From NCBI GenBank assembly GCA_900541585.1, contig UQKD01000018.1, forward strand, positions 11,281-75,280: DNA of 64,000 nt. The letters are read 5' to 3'. The notes beneath the pieces are model-generated. The model was not told the DNA's origin. It saw only the letters and a program-made list of their open reading frames with translations, and did not search any database. Positions 52,393 through 62,965 of this stretch are shown one piece after another (position 1 is the stretch's first letter; the number at the start of each line of letters is the position of its first letter). A program made the position numbers and the translations under genes. This DNA comes from an uncultured Alistipes sp. GTDB taxonomy: Bacteria; Bacteroidota; Bacteroidia; Bacteroidales; Rikenellaceae.

Positions 52393-52479
52393 CTTGTTTG
52401 AGCTTTGCCGAGACGCATCCTGTATTCTGTAAATATAGTGAAAGTTGAGAGCAAAGCCAAACTTGTTTGAACTTTGCCG
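52362..52479 (-). repeat. Tandem 49-bp promoter repeat upstream of the LytS gene
   Basis: Two copies (52362-52410 and 52431-52479) differ in 1 of 49 bases. Each contains an imperfect hairpin (GCAAAGC...GCTTTGC around CAAAC/GTTTG) and, on the minus strand, TTTG with a -7 element 20 bases on. Confidence 0.9.
52430..52461 (-). promoter_or_regulatory. Distal copy of the LytS promoter
   Basis: Minus-strand TTTG (52458-52461) and TATATTTA (52430-52437), 20 bases apart; the -7 element has lost its final G. Confidence 0.65.
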
Positions 52480-52494
52480 GAATGCGCCGATTCG

Positions 52495-52528
52495 AAAAAA
52501 CACCCGGCTCCTTTCTCGGGAGTCGGGT
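52495..52528 (-). terminator. Terminator of the acyl-CoA ligase transcript
   Basis: On the minus strand a 9-10 bp GC-rich stem (CCCGACTCC with GGAGCCGGG) followed by T6. Confidence 0.85.
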
Positions 52529-52539
52529 TGTGAAAGAAA

Positions 52540-52633
52540 GCAGGTAACCGTACTAATTAGTGACGCCTCATTGTTAGAATGGATTCAGTGACTATGAAGA
52601 ATTTTGGGATAGAGAATCCAATTGGTTACCTGC
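52540..52633 (-). ncRNA. Candidate structured RNA in the 3' UTR
   Basis: A perfect 10-bp stem (GCAGGTAACC with its complement) closes a 74-base interior that contains two further small inverted repeats (GGATTC/GAATCC and CATT/AATG). It begins 15 bases after the ligase stop and is followed, 11 bases later, by the terminator. It may be a 3'-UTR-derived small RNA or a stabilising structure. No known RNA family is recognised. Confidence 0.4.
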
Positions 52634-52648
52634 CTGTGTCCGTGTCTT

Positions 52649-54349
52649 TTATTTGTTCAACAGCGATGGTTCGTACAAATAGCGTTTGATGCTTCGTTTG
52701 GGAGTCTTCTCGAATTCGGTGGGGTAGAGCGTGATGTCTGTGACCCGCTCGTAGGCGGCCAGCTGCGCATTGAGTTCCTGCAGGTTGTTCTGCATGATCT
52801 GCGGCAGGTCGGCCTTGTCCACGCCCTCGGCCTCGGCCTGTTCGTAGTCGGGGACCACGAGCGCCTTGATTTTGCCGTTTCCGGCGTCGAGCACCAGCGA
52901 TTCGAGTACGAGGTACATGTTGTTGAGTTTGTCCTCGATCTCCTCGGGGTAGATGTTCTGCCCGTTGCCCGAGAGGATCATGGTTTTCGAACGTCCGCGG
53001 ATGTAGAGCGTGCCGTCGGGGTCCATCGTGGCCATGTCGCCCGTATGGAGCCATCCCTCCTCGTCGAGGACCTTATGGGTGTCCTTGTCGTTTTTGTAAT
53101 ATCCCTTCATGACGTGCTCGCCGCGGACAAGGATCTCGCCGGCCACGCGCTGCGGGTCTTCGGAGTCGATCTTCACTTCGAGCAGTCCTTTGAGGAACCG
53201 GCCGCACGAACCTGCCTTGAACTCGTTGTCGGGGGTGAAGCTGATCAGCGGGGCGCATTCGGTCATGCCGTAGCCGATCGTGATCGGGAACTTGATCTTC
53301 ATCAGGAACGACTCGGTCTCCTGGTTCATCGGCGCGCCGCCGACGATGAAAATTCCGACGTTGCCGCCGAAGGCGTCCATCAGTTTCTTGCGGATCACCG
53401 AGTAGATGGCCGAGTTGAGCAGCGGAATCTTCATGGCGATCGACATGGGACCTTTTTCCAGCATCGGGAGCACCTGCTTGCGGTAGACCTTTTCGAGGAT
53501 CATCGGCACGCAGCAGATGATCGTGGGTTTCACGACGGCCATCGCCTCCAGCAGGATTTTCGCCGCCGGAATCTTCCCCAGCAGGGTGACGTGCCCGCCG
53601 ACGGCCAGCGGCGCGAGGAAGTCGAATGCGCAACCGTAGGCGTGTGCCAGCGGCAGGAACGACAGCGTGCGGCCGCCTTTCTGGAAATACCGCTGTCCGG
53701 TCTGGGTGTTGACCATCGTCATCGCGAACACCACGTTGCCCGTGAGGTTGTTCACCGTGAGCATCACGCCCTTCGAATAGCCGGTCGTTCCCGAGGTGTA
53801 GTTGAGCAGGATGACCTTGTCGTTGGGAATTTCGGGATATTTGATGTCGTTGACGCTGAATCCGCGCGGGTACTTGGTGCGGTAGTTCTTCACGATGTCG
53901 CGCTGGAACTTGGTGAGCGACTTGCCGTCGCGCTCGTAGATCGCATGGAAGTCCGTGAGCGAGAATACGGCCTCGATCTGCTTGATCTGGTCTTCCTCGA
54001 TCACGTCCCAGAAGTTGTCGCCCAGGAACAGCAGGCGGCTTTCCGAGTGGTTGATGATATGGATGATGTCCGCAGGAGTGAAATCCTGGAGGATCGGCAC
54101 GATCACCGCGCCGTAGGTGATGGTTCCTATGTAGGTGATGCACCAGCGGGGGTTGTTGCGGCCGATGAGCGCGATTTTGTCGCCTTGCTTGATCCCGGCT
54201 TTCTTGAAAAGCAGGTGGAGTTTCGCAATCTCCTTGGCCATTTCATAGTACGAAAAAGTCTCGCCCTTGAAATAGTCGGTCAGCGCCGACATTTCCCGGT
54301 TTTCCCGAAAACTCGTTTCGTATATTTTCAGCAGGTTTTCCTGTAACAT
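52649..54349 (-). CDS. Long-chain fatty acid-CoA ligase (AMP-forming)
   Basis: A 566-residue adenylate-forming enzyme. The P-loop motif YTSGTTGYSKGV, the GYGMTECAP motif, the hinge LHTGDMATMDPDG and the C-terminal YIRGRSKTMIL...GQNIYPEEIED are intact. It would activate fatty acids with ATP and CoA. It stands alone, with a -7 element (54379-54386) upstream. The exact chain length is not predictable. Confidence 0.92.
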   Translation of the reverse strand: MLQENLLKIYETSFRENREMSALTDYFKGETFSYYEMAKEIAKLHLLFKKAGIKQGDKIALIGRNNPRWCITYIGTITYGAVIVPILQDFTPADIIHIINHSESRLLFLGDNFWDVIEEDQIKQIEAVFSLTDFHAIYERDGKSLTKFQRDIVKNYRTKYPRGFSVNDIKYPEIPNDKVILLNYTSGTTGYSKGVMLTVNNLTGNVVFAMTMVNTQTGQRYFQKGGRTLSFLPLAHAYGCAFDFLAPLAVGGHVTLLGKIPAAKILLEAMAVVKPTIICCVPMILEKVYRKQVLPMLEKGPMSIAMKIPLLNSAIYSVIRKKLMDAFGGNVGIFIVGGAPMNQETESFLMKIKFPITIGYGMTECAPLISFTPDNEFKAGSCGRFLKGLLEVKIDSEDPQRVAGEILVRGEHVMKGYYKNDKDTHKVLDEEGWLHTGDMATMDPDGTLYIRGRSKTMILSGNGQNIYPEEIEDKLNNMYLVLESLVLDAGNGKIKALVVPDYEQAEAEGVDKADLPQIMQNNLQELNAQLAAYERVTDITLYPTEFEKTPKRSIKRYLYEPSLLNK

Positions 54350-54378
54350 GACTCTCGCTTTAGGTCTTTATTGCGGCG

Positions 54379-54386
54379 CAAAGATA
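54379..54386 (-). promoter_or_regulatory. -7 element of the acyl-CoA ligase gene
   Basis: TATCTTTG on the minus strand, 30 bases before the ATG; -33 box weak. Confidence 0.55.
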
Positions 54387-54468
54387 ACGTAAAAATTTAT
54401 TTTGCCGTATGCCGGTCGCGAAATTTATCCTTTTATACGGATAATTTCGCCGAAAAGTCCGGAGGCAA

Positions 54469-55170
54469 TTATTTCGTATCGTGCTCTTTGTCCCTCTTTT
54501 TCTGCTCCTCGGCATCGAGTTTCACGCGCCGCGGCTTCCAGATGAAGGTCTTCGACTCGGTTCCCGCCTTCAGCCGTTCGATGTTCTTGCGGTGGGTGTA
54601 GATCAGCAGGATGGCGATCACGAACGAGAATACCACGAAGGCCGTCGATCCGTTGACTTTGGGCGATATGAGCGTGAAGACGGGGAAACAGCATCCGGCG
54701 ACCATCGAGGCCAGCGACACGTAGTGCGAGACCATCAGCATCACCAGCCACACGCCGAAGCACAGCAGCGCCACGGGGGGATAGATGCCCGTCACGGCGC
54801 CTACGAGCGTCGCGACGCCCTTGCCGCCGCGGAATCCGGCGAAAATCGGGAAGATATGGCCCAGCACGGCGGCGAACACGGCGACGATCTTGAGGTTTAT
54901 CAGGTCGTTCTGTCCGATCAGGTCGTCGTACTGCATCAGTTCGATGATCGTCACGGCCACGAATCCTTTCAGGAAATCGAGCGCGAAGACCGGCAGGGCG
55001 GCCCGCCGGCCCAGCACGCGGAGCATGTTGGTCGTTCCGGCGTTCTTCGAGCCGTGCTCGCGGATGTCGATGCCGTAATATTTCTTGCCTATCCACACGG
55101 CGCTCGGAATCGAGCCGAGCAGATAGGCGATGATAATCATGGTGGTAGCCGTATATATCGTCAGGATCAT
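54469..55170 (-). CDS. plsY: Glycerol-3-phosphate acyltransferase PlsY
   Basis: A 233-residue membrane enzyme transferring the acyl group from acyl phosphate to glycerol-3-phosphate, the first step of phospholipid synthesis. Family motifs are visible: YLLGSIPSAVWIGK, GSKNAGTTNMLR and FRGGKGVATLVG, with about six membrane helices. The charged C-terminal tail (about residues 205-233) is longer than in short PlsY proteins. A -7 element (TATATTTG, 55197-55204) lies upstream. It is convergent with nothing and adjacent to the fatty-acid ligase, a fitting lipid context. Confidence 0.94.
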   Translation of the reverse strand: MILTIYTATTMIIIAYLLGSIPSAVWIGKKYYGIDIREHGSKNAGTTNMLRVLGRRAALPVFALDFLKGFVAVTIIELMQYDDLIGQNDLINLKIVAVFAAVLGHIFPIFAGFRGGKGVATLVGAVTGIYPPVALLCFGVWLVMLMVSHYVSLASMVAGCCFPVFTLISPKVNGSTAFVVFSFVIAILLIYTHRKNIERLKAGTESKTFIWKPRRVKLDAEEQKKRDKEHDTK

Positions 55171-55276
55171 CTTTTTCGCGTGTTAACTTGTTCATGCAAA
55201 TATAGTCAAAAAATCCGTATATGGAAGCCGGGCCCGAAAAAACCGCCGCCGTATCCCGCATTTCCGGAGAATTTAG

Positions 55277-55284
55277 TATCTTTG
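55277..55284 (+). promoter_or_regulatory. -7 element of the YitT-miaB transcript
   Basis: TATCTTTG, 21 bases before the start codon at 55305. Confidence 0.6.
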
Positions 55285-55304
55285 CATTCTAAATGAATTA
55301 ATGT

Positions 55305-56294
55305 ATGAACACAAAGGCTTTGCTCGAACCGATGGGCTCGTGGGCGTGGTGGCGCTCGTGGTTTCTGATTTTCCTCGGCTGCTCGGTTATGGGCGCGGGG
55401 TTCGTGCTCTTCGTCAATCCCTACAAGTTCGTGCCGGGCGGGGTCTACGGCATGGGCATCGTGCTGCATAACATCTTCCCCTCGATCCAGGTCGGTACGT
55501 TCGGCTACATGTTCGACATTCCGCTGATGCTGACCTCCATGCTGATCTTCGGAGGCGGTTTCGGAACGCGAACGGTGCTTGCGGCGCTCTACACCCCGGG
55601 CTTCATGAACGTCCTCACGCGGCTGGTCTACCCGAGTCCCGAGGCCGTCGAGGCGCTGGACCCCTCGCAGCTGCTGGGCGGGCGGCTGGACCTTTCGAAC
55701 GACCTGCTGCTGACGTGCGTCATCGGCGCCGTGGTGATCGGTGTCGGGCAGGGCATCGTCGTGCGCCAGCAGGCGACCACGGGCGGCACGGACATCGTGG
55801 GCATGCTGTTGCAGAAGTTCGCCGGGATCAAGTTCTCGACAGGCATCCTGCTGGCCGACGGGTTCGTCGTGCTGTCGGGACTCGCCGTGATCGGCTTCGG
55901 CTTGGGCACGGGCGAGGCCGCCGCGAACGGCTGGATGCTGACGCTCTATTCGCTCATCACGATCTACATCTCCTCGCGGGTGATCGCCTACCTGCTCGAC
56001 GGCGCGTCGTACGACAAGCTGCTGTTCATCATCAGCGACCATCACGAGGAGCTGAAACGGTTCATCATCGACGACCTCGACCGCAGCGCCACCTACATCA
56101 AGTCGAAGGGCATGTACACCGATTCGCTGCGCGACATGATCTTTCTGGTGGTGAGCCGCAAGGAGGTGCGCCTCGTGCAGCATAAGATCAAAGAGATCGA
56201 TCCCAAGGCCTTCGTCGTGGTGACGGATGCCTACGAAACCTTCGGGGAGGGCTTCAAGCAGTTCCCCGAGAAGAACGAGATACAGGCAGAATAA
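55305..56294 (+). CDS. YitT family membrane protein (DUF161/DUF2179)
   Basis: A 329-residue protein with about five transmembrane segments (residues 15-225; e.g. FLIFLGCSVMGAGFVLFVNPY, GGTDIVGMLLQKF) and a cytoplasmic DUF2179 domain (about 240-320: YDKLLFIISDHHEELKRFII, KGMYTDSLRDMIFLVVSRKE). The function is unknown; some relatives are linked to transport. Its stop codon directly abuts the miaB start, implying co-translation. Confidence 0.88.
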   Translation: MNTKALLEPMGSWAWWRSWFLIFLGCSVMGAGFVLFVNPYKFVPGGVYGMGIVLHNIFPSIQVGTFGYMFDIPLMLTSMLIFGGGFGTRTVLAALYTPGFMNVLTRLVYPSPEAVEALDPSQLLGGRLDLSNDLLLTCVIGAVVIGVGQGIVVRQQATTGGTDIVGMLLQKFAGIKFSTGILLADGFVVLSGLAVIGFGLGTGEAAANGWMLTLYSLITIYISSRVIAYLLDGASYDKLLFIISDHHEELKRFIIDDLDRSATYIKSKGMYTDSLRDMIFLVVSRKEVRLVQHKIKEIDPKAFVVVTDAYETFGEGFKQFPEKNEIQAE

Positions 56295-57644
56295 ATGGAT
56301 TTCAACATCAATACGCTGCGCCCGCTCCAGGGCGCGGGACGCAAACTTTTCATCGAGACCTACGGCTGCCAGATGAACGTCGGCGACACGGAGATCGTCG
56401 TTTCGCTCATGCAGCGGGAGGGTTACGTCTATACGGAGCAGATCGGCGAGGCCGACGTCATCCTGATCAACACCTGTTCGATCCGCGACAATGCCGAACA
56501 GCGCATCTGGGGCCGCCTGGCCGAGATGAAACGCTACCGGCGCCAGCGTCCGGGACTGGTGGTGGGCGTCATCGGCTGCATGGCCGAACGCCTGCGCGAA
56601 AAGTTGGTCGAGGGACCTGCGGGCGTCGATGTCGTGGCCGGACCGGACGCCTACCGCGACCTGCCGCGCCTGGTGCGCGGCGCCGAAGCGGGCGGCAAGG
56701 GCGTCAACGTGCTGCTTTCGACCGAGGAGACCTACGCCGAAATCGCCCCCGTGCGCCTCGACCGCAACGGCGTGAGCGCCTTCGTGGCGATCATGCGGGG
56801 GTGCGACAATTTCTGCTCCTACTGCGTGGTTCCCTACACCCGGGGCCGTGAGCGGAGCCGCGACGCGGAGACCATCGTCGCCGAGGCGCGGAGTCTGTTC
56901 GAAAACGGCTACCGCGAAGTGACGCTGCTGGGGCAGAACGTCAATTCCTACCGCACGGGCGACGTCGATTTCCCGGAACTGGTGCGCCGCGTGGCGTCGG
57001 TTTCGCCGCTGCTGCGCGTGCGGTTCGCCACCTCGCATCCCAAGGATATGAGTGACGGCCTGCTGGAGGTCATGGCCTCGATGCCCAACGTCTGCCGGGC
57101 AATCCACCTGCCGGCCCAGTCGGGCGCCACGTCGATGCTCGGCCGCATGAACCGCAAATATACGCGAGAATGGTATTTGGACCGCATCGCCGCCATTCGC
57201 CGCTACCTGCCCGATTGCGCCATTACGACCGACCTGATCGCGGGCTTCTCGGGCGAGACCGAGGAGGAGCACCTGCAAACCCTGTCGCTGATGCGCGAGG
57301 TGGGCTATGATTTCGCCTATATGTTCAAGTATTCGGAGCGTCCGGGCACTTTTGCCGAAAAGCACCTGGGGGACGATGTGCCCGAGGAGGTGAAGTCGCG
57401 CCGGCTTTCGGAAATCATCGCCCTGCAGAACGAACTGGGCCATGCGAGCAACCTGCGCGACGTGGGCCGGGAGTTCGAGGTGCTGGTCGAGGGCGAGTCG
57501 AAGCGCGACAAAAACCAGCTGTCGGGGCGCACTTCTCAGAACAAGGTGGTGGTTTTCGACCGCGGGGATCACAAGGTCGGCGATTACGTGAAGGTGCGCA
57601 TCACGGGCTGTACGCCTGCGACGCTTTTCGGCTCCGTGCTGTAA
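56295..57644 (+). CDS. miaB: tRNA-2-methylthio-N6-dimethylallyladenosine synthase
   Basis: A 449-residue radical SAM methylthiotransferase acting on i6A37 of tRNA. The N-terminal UPF0004 domain carries three cluster Cys (GCQMNVGD, NTCSIRDNA, GCMAERL); the radical SAM motif is CDNFCSYC; a TRAM domain closes the protein. The full set of catalytic Cys supports activity. Confidence 0.96.
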   Translation: MDFNINTLRPLQGAGRKLFIETYGCQMNVGDTEIVVSLMQREGYVYTEQIGEADVILINTCSIRDNAEQRIWGRLAEMKRYRRQRPGLVVGVIGCMAERLREKLVEGPAGVDVVAGPDAYRDLPRLVRGAEAGGKGVNVLLSTEETYAEIAPVRLDRNGVSAFVAIMRGCDNFCSYCVVPYTRGRERSRDAETIVAEARSLFENGYREVTLLGQNVNSYRTGDVDFPELVRRVASVSPLLRVRFATSHPKDMSDGLLEVMASMPNVCRAIHLPAQSGATSMLGRMNRKYTREWYLDRIAAIRRYLPDCAITTDLIAGFSGETEEEHLQTLSLMREVGYDFAYMFKYSERPGTFAEKHLGDDVPEEVKSRRLSEIIALQNELGHASNLRDVGREFEVLVEGESKRDKNQLSGRTSQNKVVVFDRGDHKVGDYVKVRITGCTPATLFGSVL

Positions 57645-57738
57645 ATGCGGTATCGGGGGCGGATTTGCGTGCTTTCGGCCCGGACGCGTTCCCGTGCCTG
57701 AAATGAAAAAGCTTATAAATTAAATAAAACAATTATCT

Positions 57739-59220
<1,482 letters not shown>

Positions 59221-59224
59221 ACCG

Positions 59225-59258
59225 AAAATCCCCGAAACTCTCGGTTTCGGGGATTTTT
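59225..59258 (+). terminator. Terminator after the helicase gene
   Basis: A stem of AAAATCCCCGAAAC-type sequence with its complement, T5 tail; also A-rich on the other side, so it can serve katA. Confidence 0.85.
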
Positions 59259-59272
59259 GTCGGCAGACCGCT

Positions 59273-60787
59273 TTAGCGTGCCGCCGCGGGATTCTTTCTT
59301 TTGTCCCACGCGGGATGCGCGGGGTCTTCGGCCGTCAGGGCTTCGGCGAGGCTGATACCCAGCGCCCGGGCCACGCCTTCGCCGTACGACGGATCGGCGT
59401 TGTAGCAGTTGCGCACGTGCCGCTGCTTGATGAACAGTTCCGAGTCGCCCATGGCGCGCGCCGTGTTCTCGCAGGTCGCCAGCTGGTCTGCGGGCGTCAT
59501 CAGCCGCCACAGCTTGCCCGGCTGCGTGTAATAATCGTCGTCGAATTCGCGCTCGTCGTAGTTGTAGACCGCGCCGTCGACTGCCAGGGGCGGCTCCTTG
59601 AGGGCCGGCGTGTCCTGCCATTCGCCGTAGCTGTTCGGCTCGTAGGGCGTCGTTGCGCCGTAGTTGTCGTCGGTGCGCATCTGTCCGTCGCGGTGGTAGG
59701 CGTGGAATGGACAGCGGGGCTTGTTCACCGGAATCAGGTTGTGGTTCACCCCCAGGCGGTAACGCTGCGCATCGCCGTAGGAGAACAGGCGTCCCTGCAA
59801 CATCTTGTCGGGCGAGAAGCCGATGCCCTCGACAATGTTCATCGGGTTGAAGGCCGCCTGCTCGACTTCGGCATAGAAGTTTTCCGGATTGCGGTTGAGT
59901 TCCAGAATGCCCACGTCGTGCAGCGGGAAATCGCCGTGATACCACACCTTCGTCAGGTCGAACGGATTGATTTTATAGGTCCGGGCCTGCTCTTCGGTCA
60001 TCAGCTGCACCTGCATCAGCCAGCGCGGATAGTCGCCGCGTTCGATGGCCTCGAACAGGTCGCGCTGGTTCGATTCGCGGTCCTTGGCGATGACCGCTTC
60101 GGCCTCGGCGTCGGTGAGGTTCCTGATCCCCTGCTCGGTGCGGAGGTGGAACTTGACCCACGTGCGTTTGTTGTCCTTGTCGTAGAAACTGTAAGTGTGG
60201 CTTCCGAACCCGTGCATGTGGCGGAAGGAGGCCGGAATGCCCCGCGGCGACATCGTGATGGTCACCTGGTGCAGCGCCTCGGGCAGCAGCGTCCAGAAAT
60301 CCCAGTTGCTGTTCGGACTGCGCAGTCCGGTGCGCGGGTCGCGCTTGATGGCGTGGTTCAGGTCGGGGAACTTCAGCGGATCGCGCAGGAAGAAGACCGG
60401 GGTGTTGTTGCCCACGAGGTCCCAATTGCCGGCATCGGTGTAGAACTTGATGGCGAAGCCGCGGATGTCGCGCTCGGCATCCGCCGCGCCGCGTTCTCCG
60501 GCCACGGTCGAGAAGCGCACGAAGCACGGGGTCTGCTTGCCGACCTCGGCGAAGATCGACGCCCGGGTGTATTTCGAGATGTCGTGCATCACGGTGAAGG
60601 TTCCGAAGGCTCCCGATCCTTTGGCGTGCATGCGCCGCTCGGGGATGACTTCGCGGTCGAAGTGGGCGAGTTTTTCGAGGAACCACGGGTCCTGCAGGGT
60701 TACGGGGCCGCGCTGTCCGGCTGTCTGAATGTTTTGGTTGTCGGCGATGGGCCGGCCGTTTTCGGCTGTCAGTTTCTTTTTGTTCAT
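59273..60787 (-). CDS. katA: Catalase (monofunctional, heme)
   Basis: A 504-residue clade-3-size catalase. The catalytic His lies in [14 protein letters not shown], the Asn in [14 protein letters not shown] and the proximal heme Tyr in [15 protein letters not shown]. It removes hydrogen peroxide in the cytoplasm and helps an anaerobe survive oxygen. It is divergent from a short gene and an AraC/DUF417 pair which may also be stress-related. No signal peptide. Confidence 0.97.
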   Translation of the reverse strand: MNKKKLTAENGRPIADNQNIQTAGQRGPVTLQDPWFLEKLAHFDREVIPERRMHAKGSGAFGTFTVMHDISKYTRASIFAEVGKQTPCFVRFSTVAGERGAADAERDIRGFAIKFYTDAGNWDLVGNNTPVFFLRDPLKFPDLNHAIKRDPRTGLRSPNSNWDFWTLLPEALHQVTITMSPRGIPASFRHMHGFGSHTYSFYDKDNKRTWVKFHLRTEQGIRNLTDAEAEAVIAKDRESNQRDLFEAIERGDYPRWLMQVQLMTEEQARTYKINPFDLTKVWYHGDFPLHDVGILELNRNPENFYAEVEQAAFNPMNIVEGIGFSPDKMLQGRLFSYGDAQRYRLGVNHNLIPVNKPRCPFHAYHRDGQMRTDDNYGATTPYEPNSYGEWQDTPALKEPPLAVDGAVYNYDEREFDDDYYTQPGKLWRLMTPADQLATCENTARAMGDSELFIKQRHVRNCYNADPSYGEGVARALGISLAEALTAEDPAHPAWDKRKNPAAAR

Positions 60788-60824
60788 ATGGCTTTTGTTT
60801 TTGGTTTGACGGATTCCCTGTTTG

Positions 60825-60855
60825 TAAATGTACGATATAATTCTGTGAATAACAA
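60825..60855 (-). promoter_or_regulatory. Promoter of katA
   Basis: Minus-strand TTG (60853-60855) and TACATTTA (60825-60832), 20-base spacing. Confidence 0.6.
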
Positions 60856-60974
60856 GCAGATAATATTGATAGTGCCATAACTAAAACTTATAGCAGCCAA
60901 AATCGTGCCCGAACGGAACAGCGTGCGGGCTGAAAATTTCCGGCCGAATGTGCGGATATTTCGGTCCGGGGCGT

Positions 60975-60982
60975 TATCTTTG
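60975..60982 (+). promoter_or_regulatory. -7 element of the 112-residue gene
   Basis: TATCTTTG, 58 bases before the start codon; no strong -33 TTTG. Confidence 0.5.
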
Positions 60983-61040
60983 AGAAACGGAACGGCGGTT
61001 CCGGGAATCGGGACCGTTCGCTGAAACAGTTTTGCCTGCA

Positions 61041-61379
61041 ATGATTGATTTGAATTTCAGCCGTGAGTTTTTTGCGGCCATGCTGGTCACGGAGGTTGAG
61101 AAGGTCGGGTTTGCCGTCCTGATCCGGACATTTCCCGATGCAAGGGAATTGCAGCACCCCGCTGTCGTGATCCGGGGTATCCGGGAGTTTGCTTTCGATA
61201 TTGCCGACGGTTGCTTCGTCCCCCTCGGGACGCGTTGCGACGGGAAGGTAGAGGTCCTGCGGTCCGGAATCAGCAAGTCCGGGGATGAAATCCGGTTCAC
61301 GGCAGTGGATTACGTGTACCGGGAGTCCGAGTTCCGGAGAAAATATGTGGACCGGGTCGTCAATCCTTTTCTGAAATAA
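61041..61379 (+). CDS. Hypothetical protein (112 residues)
   Basis: I do not recognise this family. The protein (MIDLNFSREFFAAMLV to RRKYVDRVVNPFLK) is soluble, with mixed alpha/beta content and no signal peptide. A -7 element upstream and a short 16-base gap to the AraC gene support a real gene. Base composition is lower in GC than the following gene. It may be part of the AraC/DUF417 unit. Confidence 0.6.
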   Translation: MIDLNFSREFFAAMLVTEVEKVGFAVLIRTFPDARELQHPAVVIRGIREFAFDIADGCFVPLGTRCDGKVEVLRSGISKSGDEIRFTAVDYVYRESEFRRKYVDRVVNPFLK

Positions 61380-61395
61380 ACCGGTCAACGGAACT

Positions 61396-62229
61396 ATGGA
61401 TATAGCATTCAGCACCCCCTTGAAGGGCAACCTCGTCCTGTGCCGCGACCTCCGCGATGCGGAGCTGACGCGGCGCCCCGACCTCTACAAATTCCTCTGG
61501 GTGCGGCAGGGCGCGCTGTCGCTGGAAGTCGACCATGTTCCGATGCGGCTCGAAGCCGGGGAGATCGTTTCGCTGACGCCCCTGCACCACGTCGGCAGCC
61601 TCCGTGCCGACGGCGACTGTCTTTCGCTGCTGTTCGACAGCAATTTCTACTGCATTTTCGGTCACGACGGCGAGGTTTCGTGCAACGGGCTGCTGTTCAA
61701 CGGCTCCTCCGAACCGCTGCGGCTGGCGCTCTCCGCCCAGCGGCAGGAAGCCCTCGGGCGCATCGTCGACGAACTGTGCGCCGAATACGAGGTGAACGAC
61801 GGCCTGCGCGAGGAGATGCTTCGCATGCAGCTCAAACGCTTCATTATCGTATGTACGCGCGCGGCGCGCGAGCATTTCGGGGTCGACGGGCCGCAGGAAC
61901 AGTTGTTCGACATCGTGCGGCGGTTTTACGTGCTTGTCAACGAGCATTTCCGCACCCGCCGCCGCGTGCAGGACTACGCCGAACTGCTGCACCGCTCGCC
62001 CAAGACCCTTTCCAACCTCTTCGCCGCCTGTGGCCGCCCTTCGCCCTTGAGCGTTATCCACGACCGCGTGAACGCCGAGGCGCGGCGGTTGCTGCTCTAC
62101 ACCGACAAGAGCGCCAAGGAGGTCGCTTACCTGCTGGGATACGAGGACACGGCGGCGTTCAGCCGCTTCTTCGCCAAGATGAACGGCGAGAGCATCACCG
62201 GCTTCCGCCGCCGGACGCAACGGGAATAA
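61396..62229 (+). CDS. AraC family transcriptional regulator
   Basis: A 277-residue protein: N-terminal cupin-like domain (about 10-90: FLWVRQGALSLEVDHVPMRLEAGEIVSLTP) and C-terminal AraC helix-turn-helix pair (about 190-277: RRVQDYAELLHRSPKTLSNLFAACG, SAKEVAYLLGYEDTAAFSRFFAKMNGES). It lies 88 bases upstream of a DUF417 gene, resembling the RclR-RclC pairing of E. coli, where the regulator answers to reactive chlorine; Cys residues at the expected RclR positions are not evident, so the signal may differ. Confidence 0.9.
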   Translation: MDIAFSTPLKGNLVLCRDLRDAELTRRPDLYKFLWVRQGALSLEVDHVPMRLEAGEIVSLTPLHHVGSLRADGDCLSLLFDSNFYCIFGHDGEVSCNGLLFNGSSEPLRLALSAQRQEALGRIVDELCAEYEVNDGLREEMLRMQLKRFIIVCTRAAREHFGVDGPQEQLFDIVRRFYVLVNEHFRTRRRVQDYAELLHRSPKTLSNLFAACGRPSPLSVIHDRVNAEARRLLLYTDKSAKEVAYLLGYEDTAAFSRFFAKMNGESITGFRRRTQRE

Positions 62230-62317
62230 TCGCCAATATTTCCGGCGGTCCTGCTATCGTTCCGAAGGCCGGGAATGCGGAACTTTGCACCATCGAAACA
62301 CTAAAAACCGAATAACG

Positions 62318-62908
62318 ATGATGCAAAAACTCTCCGGCCTGTTTTACGGCTTTCTGAAAATCGCCGCCGGCTCGCAGCGGCTGGGCCTCGGTATGATCCG
62401 GGTTGCCATTCTGATAATCTTCGTCTGGATCGGCGGACTCAAGTTCTGGAACTACGAAGCCGAGGGTATCGTGCCCTTCGTGGCCAACAGCCCCTTCATG
62501 AGCTTCTTCTACAACGAAAAAGCACCCGAGTACAGGCAGTATAAACTGCCTGAAGGGAGTTTCGACGCGGCCAAACACGAATGGCACGTGAAGAACAACA
62601 CCTACGGGTTTTCGCACGGACTGGGCCTGCTGATCATGTCGATCGGCCTGCTGACCTTTTTCGGGTTCTTCTCCAGGTGTGTGGGGATGGTCGGCGAACT
62701 GCTGGCCATCGTGATGACGCTCGGAACCCTTTCGTTCCTGGTGACCACGCCCGAGGTGTGGGTTCCCGACCTGGGGAGCGGCGAATACGGGTTTCCGCTG
62801 CTGTCGGGTGCGGGGCGGCTCGTGATCAAGGACACGGCCATCCTGGCGGGTGCCGTGGTTCTGCTCTCCGACACCGCCCAGCGATTGCTCGAGCGGCGGA
62901 AAGCATAA
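62318..62908 (+). CDS. DUF417 (YkgB/RclC-like) inner-membrane protein
   Basis: A 196-residue protein with four membrane segments (GMIRVAILIIFVWIGGLKFWNYEAEGIVPFVANSP, GFSHGLGLLIMSIGLLTFFGFF, VGELLAIVMTLGTLSFLVTT, IKDTAILAGAVVLL). These are the DUF417 family features; the E. coli member RclC supports growth under reactive chlorine stress. Two ATG codons are adjacent (62318 and 62321). It is the likely target of the AraC gene. Confidence 0.9.
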   Translation: MMQKLSGLFYGFLKIAAGSQRLGLGMIRVAILIIFVWIGGLKFWNYEAEGIVPFVANSPFMSFFYNEKAPEYRQYKLPEGSFDAAKHEWHVKNNTYGFSHGLGLLIMSIGLLTFFGFFSRCVGMVGELLAIVMTLGTLSFLVTTPEVWVPDLGSGEYGFPLLSGAGRLVIKDTAILAGAVVLLSDTAQRLLERRKA

Positions 62909-62910
62909 TG

Positions 62911-62940
62911 CAAATCCCTCCGGAACTCCGGAGGGATTTG
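62911..62940 (+). terminator. Terminator-like hairpin after the DUF417 gene
   Basis: A 13-bp perfect stem (CAAATCCCTCCGG and its complement), loop of 4; T-tract is weak. Confidence 0.65.
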
Positions 62941-62965
62941 CGTTTGTCACGGAATAGGCCCTCCT

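Noticed and set aside
52540..52633. 6S RNA or SRP RNA
   Set aside because: Too short for 6S and without its long central bubble; no SRP tetraloop motif. Kept only as an unassigned structured element.
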